Assembly (NCBI GenBank): GCA_012521375.1
Contig: JAAYMO010000253.1
Coordinates: forward strand, 1 to 43,881
Direction of reading: 5' to 3'
DNA length: 43,881 nt
From: Clostridiales bacterium
GTDB taxonomy: Bacteria; Bacillota; Clostridia; Lutisporales; Lutisporaceae
The notes under the pieces are model-generated. The model saw only the letters and a program-made list of their open reading frames with translations, was not told the origin of the DNA and made no database searches. A program made the translations under genes and the position numbers. Below, piece after piece: positions 1-8,453 of the stretch (the first letter of the stretch is position 1; each line of letters starts with the position of its first letter).

Positions 1-777
1 GTCAGCGGCGGTATATGCATAAATCCATATCTGGCATCTTATTTTACTCCATGGATAAAGCAATCGGGTTCTATGAATCAGTTTATCACTAATCTAAAAG
101 CAAGAGATTATAGAAACAAATTGGTGAGATTTTTGAAAGACGGACAATGGTATGCCCTAAGCAGTAAATCTGATCCATTTTGGCCAAACAAAATGTTCAT
201 AACAAAAAGTGCAATAAAGAGCCTGGTGGGTGGAAGCATTTATGATATAGCCCTTGATAAAAAAATTGAGCCAACAGAAGCTATTATGGAATTATTGTTA
301 GCAGATCCTTTCATCATGGTAAGAAGGGATGGAAAATCAGAGGAAGAATTTAAAACTCTTCTAAAGCATGAAAGGGCAAGCGTTTGTACCGATACCTATG
401 CATTTGACTTGGTTGGATTATATGGAAACGGTGCTGAGATTCCCGAGTTGCTGCCTCATCCCCATACCTACTGCGCTTTTCCAAAATATATACTTCAATA
501 TGGTATGGATACTATAGAGGAGACCATATGGAAAATTACAGGCTTCCCTGCAGATTTTATGGGGATAAAAGGGAGAGGCAAAATATTAGAAAACAATTAT
601 GCGGATTTGGTTGTTTTGGATATGGATAATTTAAAAACAAATGAGAATTACATTGAGCCTAGAGTATACCCGGAAGGAATAGATTATGTAATTGTTAATG
701 GGAAATTAGCTGCCGATAATAAAGGATGCACAGGAATCAGGGCTGGCAAAATCCTAAAGAAAAGGGATAACAATTAA
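1..777 (+). CDS. N-acyl-D-amino-acid deacylase (D-aminoacylase), 5'-truncated
   Basis: Amidohydrolase-family enzyme that would remove the acyl group from N-acyl-D-amino acids in the cytoplasm. The frame is open from base 1, so the N-terminal part with the first metal ligands lies upstream of the window; about 258 C-terminal residues are visible. Family marks are CTDTYAFD (place of the catalytic Asp of the SDG motif), HPHTYCAFPKYI (usually HPRTYGTFPR), and a C-terminal composite beta-domain with GIKGRGKI, ADLVVLD, a Y-P-E-G-I-D segment and VNGK. The HPR to HPH change suggests a subfamily variant. A short AT-rich gap separates it from the ferredoxin gene on the same strand, so co-transcription is likely. 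Family assignment is firm. D-amino-acid specificity is inferred from the family. Confidence 0.8.
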   Translation, partial: VSGGICINPYLASYFTPWIKQSGSMNQFITNLKARDYRNKLVRFLKDGQWYALSSKSDPFWPNKMFITKSAIKSLVGGSIYDIALDKKIEPTEAIMELLLADPFIMVRRDGKSEEEFKTLLKHERASVCTDTYAFDLVGLYGNGAEIPELLPHPHTYCAFPKYILQYGMDTIEETIWKITGFPADFMGIKGRGKILENNYADLVVLDMDNLKTNENYIEPRVYPEGIDYVIVNGKLAADNKGCTGIRAGKILKKRDNN

Positions 778-852
778 TAATAAAAATGGATAAACATGGA
801 GAATTGAAAATAAAGAATTGATTTATAAATAGAAAATGATGAGGTGAGACAT

Positions 853-1245
853 ATGAAATTTCTTCAAAAAGATGAAACATTATGCATACAGTGTCATGCT
901 TGCGAGAGCACTTGTGCCCAAGCCTTTTTTAAATCTGACGATAGGACAAAATCCTCTATTAAGATATTTGACGACCCAGGAGAGAGGAACGAGATTATAA
1001 ATGTATGTAATCAATGCGGAGAATGCATTTCTATATGTCCTGAATTAGCAATATACAGGGCTAAAAATGGTGTAGTCATGATTGATAAGAAAAAATGTGT
1101 AGGCTGTCTTATGTGTGTAGGTTTTTGTCCAACCCTCTCAATGAGAATACATAAGGATTTTTTGGAGCCATTCAAATGTATTGCATGTGGCCAATGCGCA
1201 AAACAGTGTCCTACGAAAGCAATTGAAATAAAACATATAGACTAA
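853..1245 (+). CDS. Polyferredoxin with four [4Fe-4S] motifs, electron partner of AOR
   Basis: Small iron-sulfur protein of 130 aa. Four motifs of the form CxxCxxCxxxC are visible: CIQCHACESTC, CNQCGECISICP, CVGCLMCVGFCP and CIACGQCAKQCP. It could therefore hold up to four [4Fe-4S] clusters, twice the usual bacterial ferredoxin load. The start is the ATG at 853, because GAGGTG at 841-846 sits six bases upstream; an in-frame GTG at 844 lies inside that ribosome site. It is 37 bases upstream of the aldehyde oxidoreductase gene. Such AorB-like subunits typically wire AOR-type tungstoenzymes to ferredoxin or other carriers, so I infer it is the electron-transfer subunit of the next gene product. 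Confidence 0.88.
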   Translation: MKFLQKDETLCIQCHACESTCAQAFFKSDDRTKSSIKIFDDPGERNEIINVCNQCGECISICPELAIYRAKNGVVMIDKKKCVGCLMCVGFCPTLSMRIHKDFLEPFKCIACGQCAKQCPTKAIEIKHID

Positions 1246-1282
1246 ACTAAATATTTGTCAACCTTAGGAGGTAGGTTAAAAG

Positions 1283-3463
1283 ATGGATACAACTGATAGA
1301 AAAGACAGTGTAGCAAAAATAAAAGAGGCTCATAGACTTCTCAAAAGATATGAATATACTCCTCAGAAGATACAAAGGGGTTATACAAATAAAACATTGT
1401 ATATTAATATTTCAGACAATACTATAAAGTCTAAGGATGTACCTGAAGAGATAAAGGATAAGTTCACTGGGGGAAAAGGCCTTGGGCTTTGGTACTTATG
1501 GAATAGTGTAACCAAAGACACAAAATGGGATGATCCGGAAAATGAAATAATCATTTCTCCTGGACCTGTAGGTGGTATAACTCAGTACCCAGGTGCAGGC
1601 AAATCTCTGGTGGTAAGCCTTTCTCCTACAACCGGTTCTGTTATGGATAGCAATGTGGGAGGACATTTTGGTCCATTGATGAAATTTTCAGGCTGGGATG
1701 CCTTGGAAATTCAAGGAAAGGCAAAAGAAGATATTATTATATACATCGATGGAAACAAAGGGATAGTTGAAATTTATGAAGTTCCTATAGGACCTGTAAA
1801 CAGTCATATATTAGCAGAGGAAGTGACAGAATTTTTTGCAGAATCAGAGGAAGAAAAAAGAAACATATCTGTGATCAGTGCAGGAGAAGCCGCTGAACAT
1901 ACTTTATTTGGAGTATTGAACTTTAGTTTCTATGATAGAAGAAAGAAAGTGCAGAGACTTAAACAAGCGGGCAGAGGCGGCATAGGAACAGTATTCAGAA
2001 ATAAAAAAATCAAAGCAATTGCAGTCAAGTACAATGGGGTAAAAGGAGACAGCAATAATCCTGCGGATATAGATACCATAAGGAAGCTTGGGCTAAAGCT
2101 TCATAAGGAGATAAAGGAACATGACAAGGATCAGTGCAGGATGAGGGAGATAGGTACTGCCCATCTGGTAGAGATAATGGATGATTATGATCTTTTGCCT
2201 GTACACAATTTCAAATATGGTTCTCATGAAGAAGCATATAAGATAGACTCCAAGGTTTTGGCAAAAAAAGTGGTACAGGGTTCTCCTGATGGATGCTGGC
2301 ACGGATGTTCCATGTCATGTGCCAAGGCAGTACAAGATTACGAATTGAAGACGGGTCCCTATAAAGGACACAAAGTTGTTGTTGACGGACCTGAGTATGA
2401 GACAGTAGCAGGTGTGGGAAGCAACTGTGGAATATTTGATCCTGATTATATTATAGAGTGCAATTTTTACTGCGACACTTATGGTATTGATACAATATCT
2501 TTTGGCACTACCATGGCATTTTTGATGGAGTGCTATGAAAACAATATATTAAACAAAGAGATAACCGGAGGAATTGAGCTGAATTTTGGCAATAAGGACG
2601 CTGCCATGGAAGTTCTCCACCAGATGGCCAAAGGGACAGGTTTTGGCAAAATTGCTGGTTTGGGAGTCAGAAGAATTAAGAATCTTTTGATTGAGAAGTA
2701 TGGAGCTGATCCCAAGTTTTTAAACGATATAGGCATGGAGGTCAAGGGTTTAGAATATTCCCAGTATGTGTCAAAAGAGTCGCTGGCACAGCAAGGTGGT
2801 TATGCACTGGCTAACAAAGGACCTCAGCATGATGAAGCCTGGCTAATATTCATGGATATGGTAAACAATCAAATACCAACCTTTGAGGATAAGGCTGAGG
2901 CCCTGCATTATTTCCCGATTTTCAGAACCTGGTTTGGTTTAAACGGATTATGCAAGCTGCCTTGGAACGACATCGAGCCGCCAGATAACCACTTGACGGA
3001 TGAGCCTGCCAAGGTGCCGGAGCATGTTGAAAACTATGTACAACTTTTTAACAGTGTTACAGGAAAGAACATAGATAAAGAAGAGATGATTTTACAATCT
3101 GAACGTGTGTATAATTTCCAAAGGGTATTTAATTTGAAGATGGGGTTTGGAACCAGAGAACATGATATCCCTCCATATAGATCTATGGGACCTGTAACGG
3201 AGGAAGAGTATCTGTCCAGACAGGAAAGATATGATAAGCAATTGAAGGAGCTTGTGGGAGTAAATCCGGAGAAAATGAGCACGGCAGAAAAGATTGAGGC
3301 ATTAAGAGAATATAAATATAAGCAGTATGATAAACTTGTTGATGCTGTATATAAAAGAAGAGGATGGAATAAAAATGGAATTCCTACTGTTGAATTGATG
3401 AAAAAGCTTGGAATGGATTTTCCAGAAGTCATAAAGCTTATAGAGGAACATAGTTCGGAGTGA
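1283..3463 (+). CDS. aor: Tungsten-type aldehyde:ferredoxin oxidoreductase
   Basis: 726-aa member of the AOR family, which interconverts aldehydes and carboxylic acids with ferredoxin, using a bis-pterin tungsten (or molybdenum) cofactor and one [4Fe-4S] cluster. The N-terminal domain has FTGGKGLGLWYL and SPGPVGG, typical of pterin binding. The cluster ligands are visible as C338-x3-C342-x3-C346 (CWHGCSMSC) with the distal Cys at about residue 557 (LNGLCKLPW). Classical archaeal AORs have about 605 residues, so this is a long form with about 100 extra residues, much of it a charged C-terminal tail after residue 640. AGGAGG at 1267-1272 precedes the ATG. It is flanked by its ferredoxin and by a MoaD-like carrier. 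The substrate is not visible; aldehydes derived from amino acids are the reasonable guess. Confidence 0.92.
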   Translation: MDTTDRKDSVAKIKEAHRLLKRYEYTPQKIQRGYTNKTLYINISDNTIKSKDVPEEIKDKFTGGKGLGLWYLWNSVTKDTKWDDPENEIIISPGPVGGITQYPGAGKSLVVSLSPTTGSVMDSNVGGHFGPLMKFSGWDALEIQGKAKEDIIIYIDGNKGIVEIYEVPIGPVNSHILAEEVTEFFAESEEEKRNISVISAGEAAEHTLFGVLNFSFYDRRKKVQRLKQAGRGGIGTVFRNKKIKAIAVKYNGVKGDSNNPADIDTIRKLGLKLHKEIKEHDKDQCRMREIGTAHLVEIMDDYDLLPVHNFKYGSHEEAYKIDSKVLAKKVVQGSPDGCWHGCSMSCAKAVQDYELKTGPYKGHKVVVDGPEYETVAGVGSNCGIFDPDYIIECNFYCDTYGIDTISFGTTMAFLMECYENNILNKEITGGIELNFGNKDAAMEVLHQMAKGTGFGKIAGLGVRRIKNLLIEKYGADPKFLNDIGMEVKGLEYSQYVSKESLAQQGGYALANKGPQHDEAWLIFMDMVNNQIPTFEDKAEALHYFPIFRTWFGLNGLCKLPWNDIEPPDNHLTDEPAKVPEHVENYVQLFNSVTGKNIDKEEMILQSERVYNFQRVFNLKMGFGTREHDIPPYRSMGPVTEEEYLSRQERYDKQLKELVGVNPEKMSTAEKIEALREYKYKQYDKLVDAVYKRRGWNKNGIPTVELMKKLGMDFPEVIKLIEEHSSE

Positions 3464-3468
3464 TGTCA

Positions 3469-3666
3469 ATGATAAGGGTTAACCAAAGGGATATGGATTT
3501 TCGTGAAGGCATGACTGTTAAAAACCTATTGGAAGATTTGAAATACAGCTTTCCAAATTTAATAGTAAGAATTAACGGAGAGTATATACCTAGGGAAAGT
3601 TATGAAAAAACTGTGATAAAAGATAACGATGATATCAGTATAATCCATCCCATTGCAGGCGGATAG
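3469..3666 (+). CDS. MoaD/ThiS-family sulfur carrier
   Basis: A 65-aa beta-grasp protein ending in the diagnostic Gly-Gly (HPIAGG), which is adenylated and thiocarboxylated in this family. MoaD homologues feed dithiolene sulfur into molybdopterin or tungstopterin, so its place directly behind an AOR gene fits a dedicated cofactor role. The AOR stop at 3461-3463 overlaps possible starts: GTG 3460, ATG 3463 and ATG 3469 are in frame. I chose 3469 because GGAG at 3457-3460 is eight bases upstream, whereas 3463 would be only two bases away. No MoaE, MoeB or other cofactor gene is in the window, so the activating enzyme must be elsewhere. A ThiS or tRNA-thiolation role cannot be excluded from sequence alone. 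Confidence 0.82.
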   Translation: MIRVNQRDMDFREGMTVKNLLEDLKYSFPNLIVRINGEYIPRESYEKTVIKDNDDISIIHPIAGG

Positions 3667-3690
3667 GCCGGGTATCATAAAAGCCTGTAT

Positions 3691-3716
3691 TGTTTGCAAA
3701 CACAACTAATGTTCAT
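3691..3716 (+). promoter_or_regulatory. Candidate upstream activator site for the sigma-54 promoter
   Basis: A perfect 12-base palindrome TGTTTGCAAACA (3691-3702) followed by ATGTTCAT (3709-3716) lies about 140-160 bases upstream of the predicted sigma-54 start point. That is a normal distance for an enhancer site bound by a sigma-54 activator. A TGTTCA element also occurs upstream of the second sigma-54 promoter and, inverted, twice upstream of the regulator gene. The binding role is inferred. Confidence 0.35.
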
Positions 3717-3780
3717 AATTTTGACAGATAAGCTGACATAATTAATAGAGTATTTTAATACGGAAAAAACATATTCCTAG

Positions 3781-3807
3781 TTATCTCAATATTGTAAATA
3801 GAGATAA
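3781..3807. promoter_or_regulatory. 7-bp inverted repeat upstream of sigma-54 promoter
   Basis: TTATCTC (3781-3787) and GAGATAA (3801-3807) form a perfect inverted repeat with a 13-base spacer. It ends 18 bases before the -24 element. It could be an operator or a bending-protein site; the sequence alone does not tell which. Confidence 0.3.
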
Positions 3808-3825
3808 ATGCACAAACATTTAATT

Positions 3826-3842
3826 TTGGCATACAATTTGCT
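3826..3842 (+). promoter_or_regulatory. Sigma-54 (-24/-12) promoter of the peptide-catabolism operon
   Basis: TTGGCAT then TTTGCT gives the invariant GG (3828-3829), ten bases, and GC (3840-3841), matching TGGCAC-N5-TTGCA closely. The predicted start point is near 3853, leaving a short leader with the ribosome site AAGGAG (3855-3860) before the ATG at 3869. A sigma-54 activator gene lies downstream in this window at 15602-17560, and an almost identical promoter precedes the operon at 17753. Confidence 0.8.
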
Positions 3843-3868
3843 TCATTGCACAAAAAGGAGTTGATTTA

Positions 3869-4867
3869 ATGATAAACGATTGTTTGGTTATTGATGGATG
3901 TGTTTTTGTTGAAGGTGATTTTAAAGGCTGTTCTCAGAGAATAATTGATTCAGGTCTGGATGCTTTTTTCCTCACTATACCTAGATCTGATGAAGGATTT
4001 ACTGAAAATGTAAAAGCTATTGGCAATATTTATAATCTTACTGATGATCCTGATAAGAAGATAAAGGTTGCAAGAACCGTAAAGGATATTGAAGATAGAG
4101 CCAAGGACAATGTGTTATCGATAATTTTAACTTACCAAGATCCCCATCCTATTGGGAACTCACTGGATAACCTGAGGGCTCTATATGAGCTTGGAGTAAG
4201 AGTGGTTCAGCTCACATATAACAAAGCAAACTATATTGGTACGGGATGCACAGAAAGCAAAGATAGAGGCTTGACTGATTTTGGAGCAAGTCTGGTTCAA
4301 GAAATGAATAAGCTTGGTATAATCATTGATTTATCACATTGCAGTAAGATGACGGCTTTGGACGCAATAAAAGCAAGCAATCAGCCTGTAATATTCTCCC
4401 ATGCATGTGCCAGAAGCATAACTGAATCTCCAAGAAACAGAAGTGATGAAGAGATATTGCTATTGGCCGAAAAGGGAGGAGTAATAGGACTTTCACCTTG
4501 GGGACCATTATGTTGGAAGAAAGAAAAAGGACAGCAGCCTACTTTAGATGATTATTTGGATCATGTAGATTATGTTGTTAAGCTTGTAGGTGTTGATCAT
4601 ATAGGCTATGGCGGAGACACCACCATAGATGACGGTGATGATGTATCAGGGACAGTAGAACAAGCTACTCTTTACCCGGATGTAGTAGGAGAATATAACG
4701 AAAAAGTTGGAGTCGACCCTTCTGTAAGACATGCTATAGGCTTCAAAGGTTCTGCACAGATTAAAAATGTAGTGGAAGCTATGGAAAGAAGGGGCTATAA
4801 AGAATCAGATATAGAAAAATTCCTTGGAGGGAACTTCAAAAGAGTGATGAAAGAAGTTTGGAAATAA
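3869..4867 (+). CDS. Peptidase M19 (membrane dipeptidase) homologue with eroded metal site
   Basis: 332-aa cytoplasmic TIM-barrel protein of the renal dipeptidase family, whose usual members hydrolyse dipeptides, including L-D forms, with two zinc ions. The fold is clear: SLDNLRALYELGVRVVQLT, GLTDFGASLV, DLSHCS (H157), SHACAR (H178), PRNRSDE, GGVIGLS and HIGYGGD. However, the N-terminal HxD ligand pair is absent: the usual DGHND reads D9-G10-C11-V12-F13. The bridging Glu region reads TYQDP (Q90). Only the two His ligands of the second metal are retained. The enzyme may bind one metal, use another chemistry, or serve as a binding protein. It is the first gene of a sigma-54 operon containing peptide import and hydrolysis genes. 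AAGGAG at 3855-3860 supports the start. Confidence 0.8.
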   Translation: MINDCLVIDGCVFVEGDFKGCSQRIIDSGLDAFFLTIPRSDEGFTENVKAIGNIYNLTDDPDKKIKVARTVKDIEDRAKDNVLSIILTYQDPHPIGNSLDNLRALYELGVRVVQLTYNKANYIGTGCTESKDRGLTDFGASLVQEMNKLGIIIDLSHCSKMTALDAIKASNQPVIFSHACARSITESPRNRSDEEILLLAEKGGVIGLSPWGPLCWKKEKGQQPTLDDYLDHVDYVVKLVGVDHIGYGGDTTIDDGDDVSGTVEQATLYPDVVGEYNEKVGVDPSVRHAIGFKGSAQIKNVVEAMERRGYKESDIEKFLGGNFKRVMKEVWK

Positions 4868-4884
4868 AATTTAGGAGTGATTTG

Positions 4885-5700
4885 ATGGCAAAGTTTGTGC
4901 ATTTATCCGTTACAAAGGAAAGAGCGGAGAAGGAGACTCAGATTCACCTTAATAGGTCTGATTTGCCTTTTACCGATGAGGTACTGGAGATAGCAAAGAA
5001 AATCAAGGAAGATCCTAAAAATGTGGAATTATGGATGCAAAAAGGCTTAGCACTCTCAAAACAAATGCTTTTCAGAGAGGCTATAGAAGCTTATTCAATG
5101 GCCCTTAGCATTAATCCATTTCATGCGCTAACGCTAAGGCATAGAGGACATAGGTTTATATCCATTAGAATGTTTCATGAAGCTGCAGCAGATTTGGAGC
5201 TATCATCAAGGCTTGATCCTACCAACTGGGATACTTGGTATCATTTAGGCCTTGCTTACTACCTTATTCATGATTTTGAAAGAGCGGAAGCTGCATATAA
5301 GAGATGTCTCGAAATGACTTATACTGAAGATTTGATAGTAGCTATAGTTGACTGGTATTGGATGACTTTGATGAGATTAGGCAAGAAAGAAGAAGCAGAC
5401 AAGCTATTGGATTTAGTTGATGAAGATACAGATCCTGGTGAAAACCTTTCATATAAGAGAAGGGTACTGATGTACAAGGGGCTCATAAAGCCTGAAGAGC
5501 TTATAGACTATGAAGGAGCAGAGTTTCCGGATTTAGAAATAGCTACCCAGGGGTATGGTCTTGCCAATTACTATTATGTTAAAGGTGAAGTGGAAAAATC
5601 CAATGAAATTTTAAAACAAATACTGGAAAGAGATACCTTCTGGTCTGCATTTGGCTATCTGGCAGCACTTGTGGACTTTGAGAAAAGGAGTGAAAAATAA
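4885..5700 (+). CDS. TPR-repeat protein of the peptide-catabolism operon
   Basis: 271-aa soluble protein made largely of tetratricopeptide repeats. Clear units are the LWMQKGLALSKQMLFREAIE segment ending in LSINP, the HRFISIRMFHEAAADLELSS segment ending in LDP, and WYHLGLAYYLIHDFERAEAA. More divergent helical pairs follow to the C-terminus (for example NYYYVKGEVEKSNEIL). There is no signal peptide or membrane segment. The start is ATG 4885, with AGGAG at 4873-4877 seven bases upstream; an in-frame TTG at 4858 lies inside the preceding gene and has no ribosome site. It is tightly placed between the M19 and AstE-like genes and the next gene starts directly after its stop. TPRs usually mediate protein contacts, so a scaffold or enzyme-partner role is plausible. 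No specific function can be assigned. Confidence 0.8.
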   Translation: MAKFVHLSVTKERAEKETQIHLNRSDLPFTDEVLEIAKKIKEDPKNVELWMQKGLALSKQMLFREAIEAYSMALSINPFHALTLRHRGHRFISIRMFHEAAADLELSSRLDPTNWDTWYHLGLAYYLIHDFERAEAAYKRCLEMTYTEDLIVAIVDWYWMTLMRLGKKEEADKLLDLVDEDTDPGENLSYKRRVLMYKGLIKPEELIDYEGAEFPDLEIATQGYGLANYYYVKGEVEKSNEILKQILERDTFWSAFGYLAALVDFEKRSEK

Positions 5701-6729
5701 GTGGGTCTCATAAATATCGGCGGAAAAACAATACAACCGGGAACCAGAGATATAGTCACGGTACCTGTAACAAAAGACTTAGGTGTGGAAATAAATATTA
5801 AAGCTCATATATTAGCGGGAAAGTTTGATGGACCTACTTTTCTCTTTCTATCAATGCTTCATGGCGAAGAATGGTTTTCAATGCTAATACTGAGGGAATT
5901 GATCAGAAGGATCGATCTTAATGAATTAAAAGGCAACATTATTGCCATACCTGTAGCAAATGTTTCTGCGTTTAATACCGGAACCAGATGCGTAATGGAT
6001 AATTCTGACGAGCCAGATGCCAACAGATCCTTCGGAGGAGAATATCTATGGCTTACCAATCAGATAACCAGAGTGATAGAAGAAGAATTTATGAGCAAAT
6101 CAGATTATATGATAGATTATCATGTTGGAACCTGGGGATGCACTATGGCAGATATAGGTTATGGTTCAGATTATGATGATCCTAAAATATCTGAGATAAG
6201 CAGGGGTATGGCCTTGGCTTATCAATTCCCGGTGATTCATGAAATGAAGCTTAACAAGGGGACCCATAGTAAGAGAACTTCTATGGGCAGGGCAGCACTG
6301 CACTATGGTATTCCTGCCATAGTACCTGAAATAGGCGGTCTAGGATTTGGTGAAGATATAGAGAAAGGCTGGATTGAAGATAATATCCGTGGCATAATGG
6401 GGAACCTAAAATATTTAGGGATGCTCGAGGGAGAACCCGAATACTGCGATAAATATTTATTTGTTGGAGATTACTGGAGAGTATCTCCCAAAAATGGAGG
6501 TTACCTGGAGCCAGTCATTGGATTGGACAGGCAGTTTACAAAGGTAGAAAAAGGGGAACTGCTTGCAAGGATAATAGATCCAGAAACTTTCGAGGTATTG
6601 GAGGAGCTAAGATCTCCTGGTGAAGGTGTTATTTTCTACACTTGCCGCTCATATATGGTAAGACCCGGTGGCTGGGCTTACGGAGTAGCAAGTTTGGAGA
6701 ATAACAGCAGTTATTGGGGATCCATATAA
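5701..6729 (+). CDS. AstE/aspartoacylase-family zinc deacylase
   Basis: 342-aa member of the succinylglutamate desuccinylase/aspartoacylase family (M14-like fold), which removes acyl groups from N-acyl amino acids. The zinc motif is H54-G-E-E57 (MLHGEEW), followed by DEPDANRSFGG (substrate carboxylate binding), the third zinc ligand H141 in DYHVG, and the catalytic-type Glu E210 in VPEIGG. The C-terminal approximately 90 residues look like the biotinyl/lipoyl-like beta-domain found in this family. The start is GTG 5701 immediately after the TPR stop, with AAGGAG at 5685-5690. Relatives include DoeB, which deacetylates N-acetyl-diaminobutyrate. Together with the D-aminoacylase upstream, it suggests the pathway handles N-capped amino acids or peptides. 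The precise substrate is unknown. Confidence 0.85.
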   Translation: MGLINIGGKTIQPGTRDIVTVPVTKDLGVEINIKAHILAGKFDGPTFLFLSMLHGEEWFSMLILRELIRRIDLNELKGNIIAIPVANVSAFNTGTRCVMDNSDEPDANRSFGGEYLWLTNQITRVIEEEFMSKSDYMIDYHVGTWGCTMADIGYGSDYDDPKISEISRGMALAYQFPVIHEMKLNKGTHSKRTSMGRAALHYGIPAIVPEIGGLGFGEDIEKGWIEDNIRGIMGNLKYLGMLEGEPEYCDKYLFVGDYWRVSPKNGGYLEPVIGLDRQFTKVEKGELLARIIDPETFEVLEELRSPGEGVIFYTCRSYMVRPGGWAYGVASLENNSSYWGSI

Positions 6730-6838
6730 ATTATATAAATTAAAAAATCTTTCAATGACAATGAAAGGAGTGATAAACAAACATAAGATTTATTAAAAAA
6801 ACTCCAAAGAATGGAAAAAACAAGAAGGGGGAATTATG

Positions 6839-8440
6839 ATGAAAAAACTTTTAGCTTTTATGCTGATTTTTACAATGATTTTTTCATTGGCAGCGTGTAG
6901 CAAACCAGCTGAAAATACTACAGATGCTGGAGAAGGAGGAACATCTGCTCAGGAGGGACCAAAGTACAAAGATACAATAGTATTTGCTCCAAATACTGAT
7001 GTTCAGTCACTGGACCCTCATGTTCAGAATGACACTACTTCTGAACAAGTAGTAAAGATGTTGTACAACACATTATTAAAGTTTGACGAAAATGGAAATG
7101 TTGTAGGAGACTTGGCTGAATCATGGGAAGTTTCAGAAGATAATAAGACTTGGACTTTCCAGTTGAAACAAGGTGTTAAATTCCATGATGGAACTGAAAT
7201 GACTGCAGAACATGTAAAAGGAACTTACGAAAGAGCTATGGACCCTGCAAATGGTCTAGTTGTAAATGAAATAGTAAAGATGTTTGAAAAGGTAGAAGTA
7301 GTTGACAAATATACTGTAAGCATCACAACAACAGAACCATATGGTGCCATGACTTCGCTTATGTGCAATGTGTCCTTAGCTGTAATGGATCCTGCATATA
7401 TCGATAAATATGGTATGGACTTAGGAGCTTCTGCTGAATCTATTAATGGTACAGGCCCATATAAAATAAAATCATGGGAGAGAGATGTAGAACTGGTATT
7501 GGAGAGTTTCGACGATTACTATGGAGAAAAAGCTCCTACAAAATATATAGTATACAGACCTATACCAGAAGCTGCAGCAAGAGTAATCGCTCTTGAAACA
7601 GGAGAAGTTGATGCAATTCAAGGTGTACCAGCAGATGATGTACCAAGACTGGAAGCTACTGAAGGTTTGAGCGTATACAAAGCACGTTCAGTTGGACAGA
7701 GACTTTTCAGATTTGGATGCAATGACTCTATAATCAGCAATACGAAAGTAAGACAGGCATTGGTTTATGCAGTAGACAGACAAGTTATTATAGATTCATT
7801 ATTCGATGGCTTAGCGGTTCCAAGCACAGCTCCTTTGGCACCTGTAACTTGGGGTTATGCTAACCTTGGAGAAATAAAACAGGATCAAGAGAAAGCAAAA
7901 CAGCTTTTGGCTGAAGCCGGATATCCTGATGGATTCAAGACAAAAATTGTTACTACTGAAAGATATGCAAAAGGTGTAGAATTAGCTGAAATCCTTGCTG
8001 CCCAGTTTGCGGAAATAGGAGTTGAGGCAGAGATTCAGGTAATGGAATGGAGTGCTTTCGTACAAACCATCAGTGGATTGACAGCAGAAGAGTTTGATGA
8101 GCCTATCTTCATAATGGGTGCCGGCCCATCAATGATGGACGCAGATGGTGGATTAAGAGGACTTTATACAACAACATTAACAGGCAAGAATGACAGAAAC
8201 TATGGTTTCTATTCAAACAAAGAAGTTGATGAACTGATAGATGCTGCAATGAAGGAAACAGATCCAGACAAGAGAAAGGAACTTTATAAGAGAGCACAAG
8301 AAATCCTATATCTTGAAGATCCTGCTGGAATATGGTTGTTTGACCAACTTACAAATCTTGCACATTCAAGCAAACTACAGAATGTTACAGTAAGCCCAAT
8401 AAGCACCATTACCTTTGAAAAGGCAACAATACTGGAATAA
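6839..8440 (+). CDS. Peptide ABC transporter substrate-binding lipoprotein (DppA/OppA family)
   Basis: 533-aa extracytoplasmic solute-binding protein of SBP family 5. The N-terminus is a lipoprotein signal with lipobox LAAC, so it should be anchored to the outer face of the membrane by Cys at about residue 20. Family marks are SLDPHVQND near the mature start, LAESWEVSEDNKTWTFQL, VKFHDGTEMTAEHV and TGPYKI. Two ATGs occur in tandem (6836, 6839); GGGGG at 6827-6831 is best spaced for 6839. A 107-base gap before it holds a short hairpin (CTTTCA/TGAAAG near 6750) and an AAAGGAG not followed by a good start, so RNA processing or an internal promoter is possible. The substrate is probably oligo- or modified peptide. 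Confidence 0.93.
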   Translation: MKKLLAFMLIFTMIFSLAACSKPAENTTDAGEGGTSAQEGPKYKDTIVFAPNTDVQSLDPHVQNDTTSEQVVKMLYNTLLKFDENGNVVGDLAESWEVSEDNKTWTFQLKQGVKFHDGTEMTAEHVKGTYERAMDPANGLVVNEIVKMFEKVEVVDKYTVSITTTEPYGAMTSLMCNVSLAVMDPAYIDKYGMDLGASAESINGTGPYKIKSWERDVELVLESFDDYYGEKAPTKYIVYRPIPEAAARVIALETGEVDAIQGVPADDVPRLEATEGLSVYKARSVGQRLFRFGCNDSIISNTKVRQALVYAVDRQVIIDSLFDGLAVPSTAPLAPVTWGYANLGEIKQDQEKAKQLLAEAGYPDGFKTKIVTTERYAKGVELAEILAAQFAEIGVEAEIQVMEWSAFVQTISGLTAEEFDEPIFIMGAGPSMMDADGGLRGLYTTTLTGKNDRNYGFYSNKEVDELIDAAMKETDPDKRKELYKRAQEILYLEDPAGIWLFDQLTNLAHSSKLQNVTVSPISTITFEKATILE

Positions 8441-8453
8441 GATTGAATAAAAA

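Noticed and set aside
778-852. AT-rich gap after the D-aminoacylase with GGAGAATTGAAAATAAAGAATTG as a dispersed repeat or promoter
   Set aside because: It resembles short AT-rich repeats of clostridia but has one copy here and no -35/-10 pair, so I do not annotate it.
3721-3750. TTGACA at 3721-3726 as a sigma-A promoter for the M19 operon
   Set aside because: No good -10 box lies at 16-18 bases, whereas an exact sigma-54 promoter lies close to the gene.
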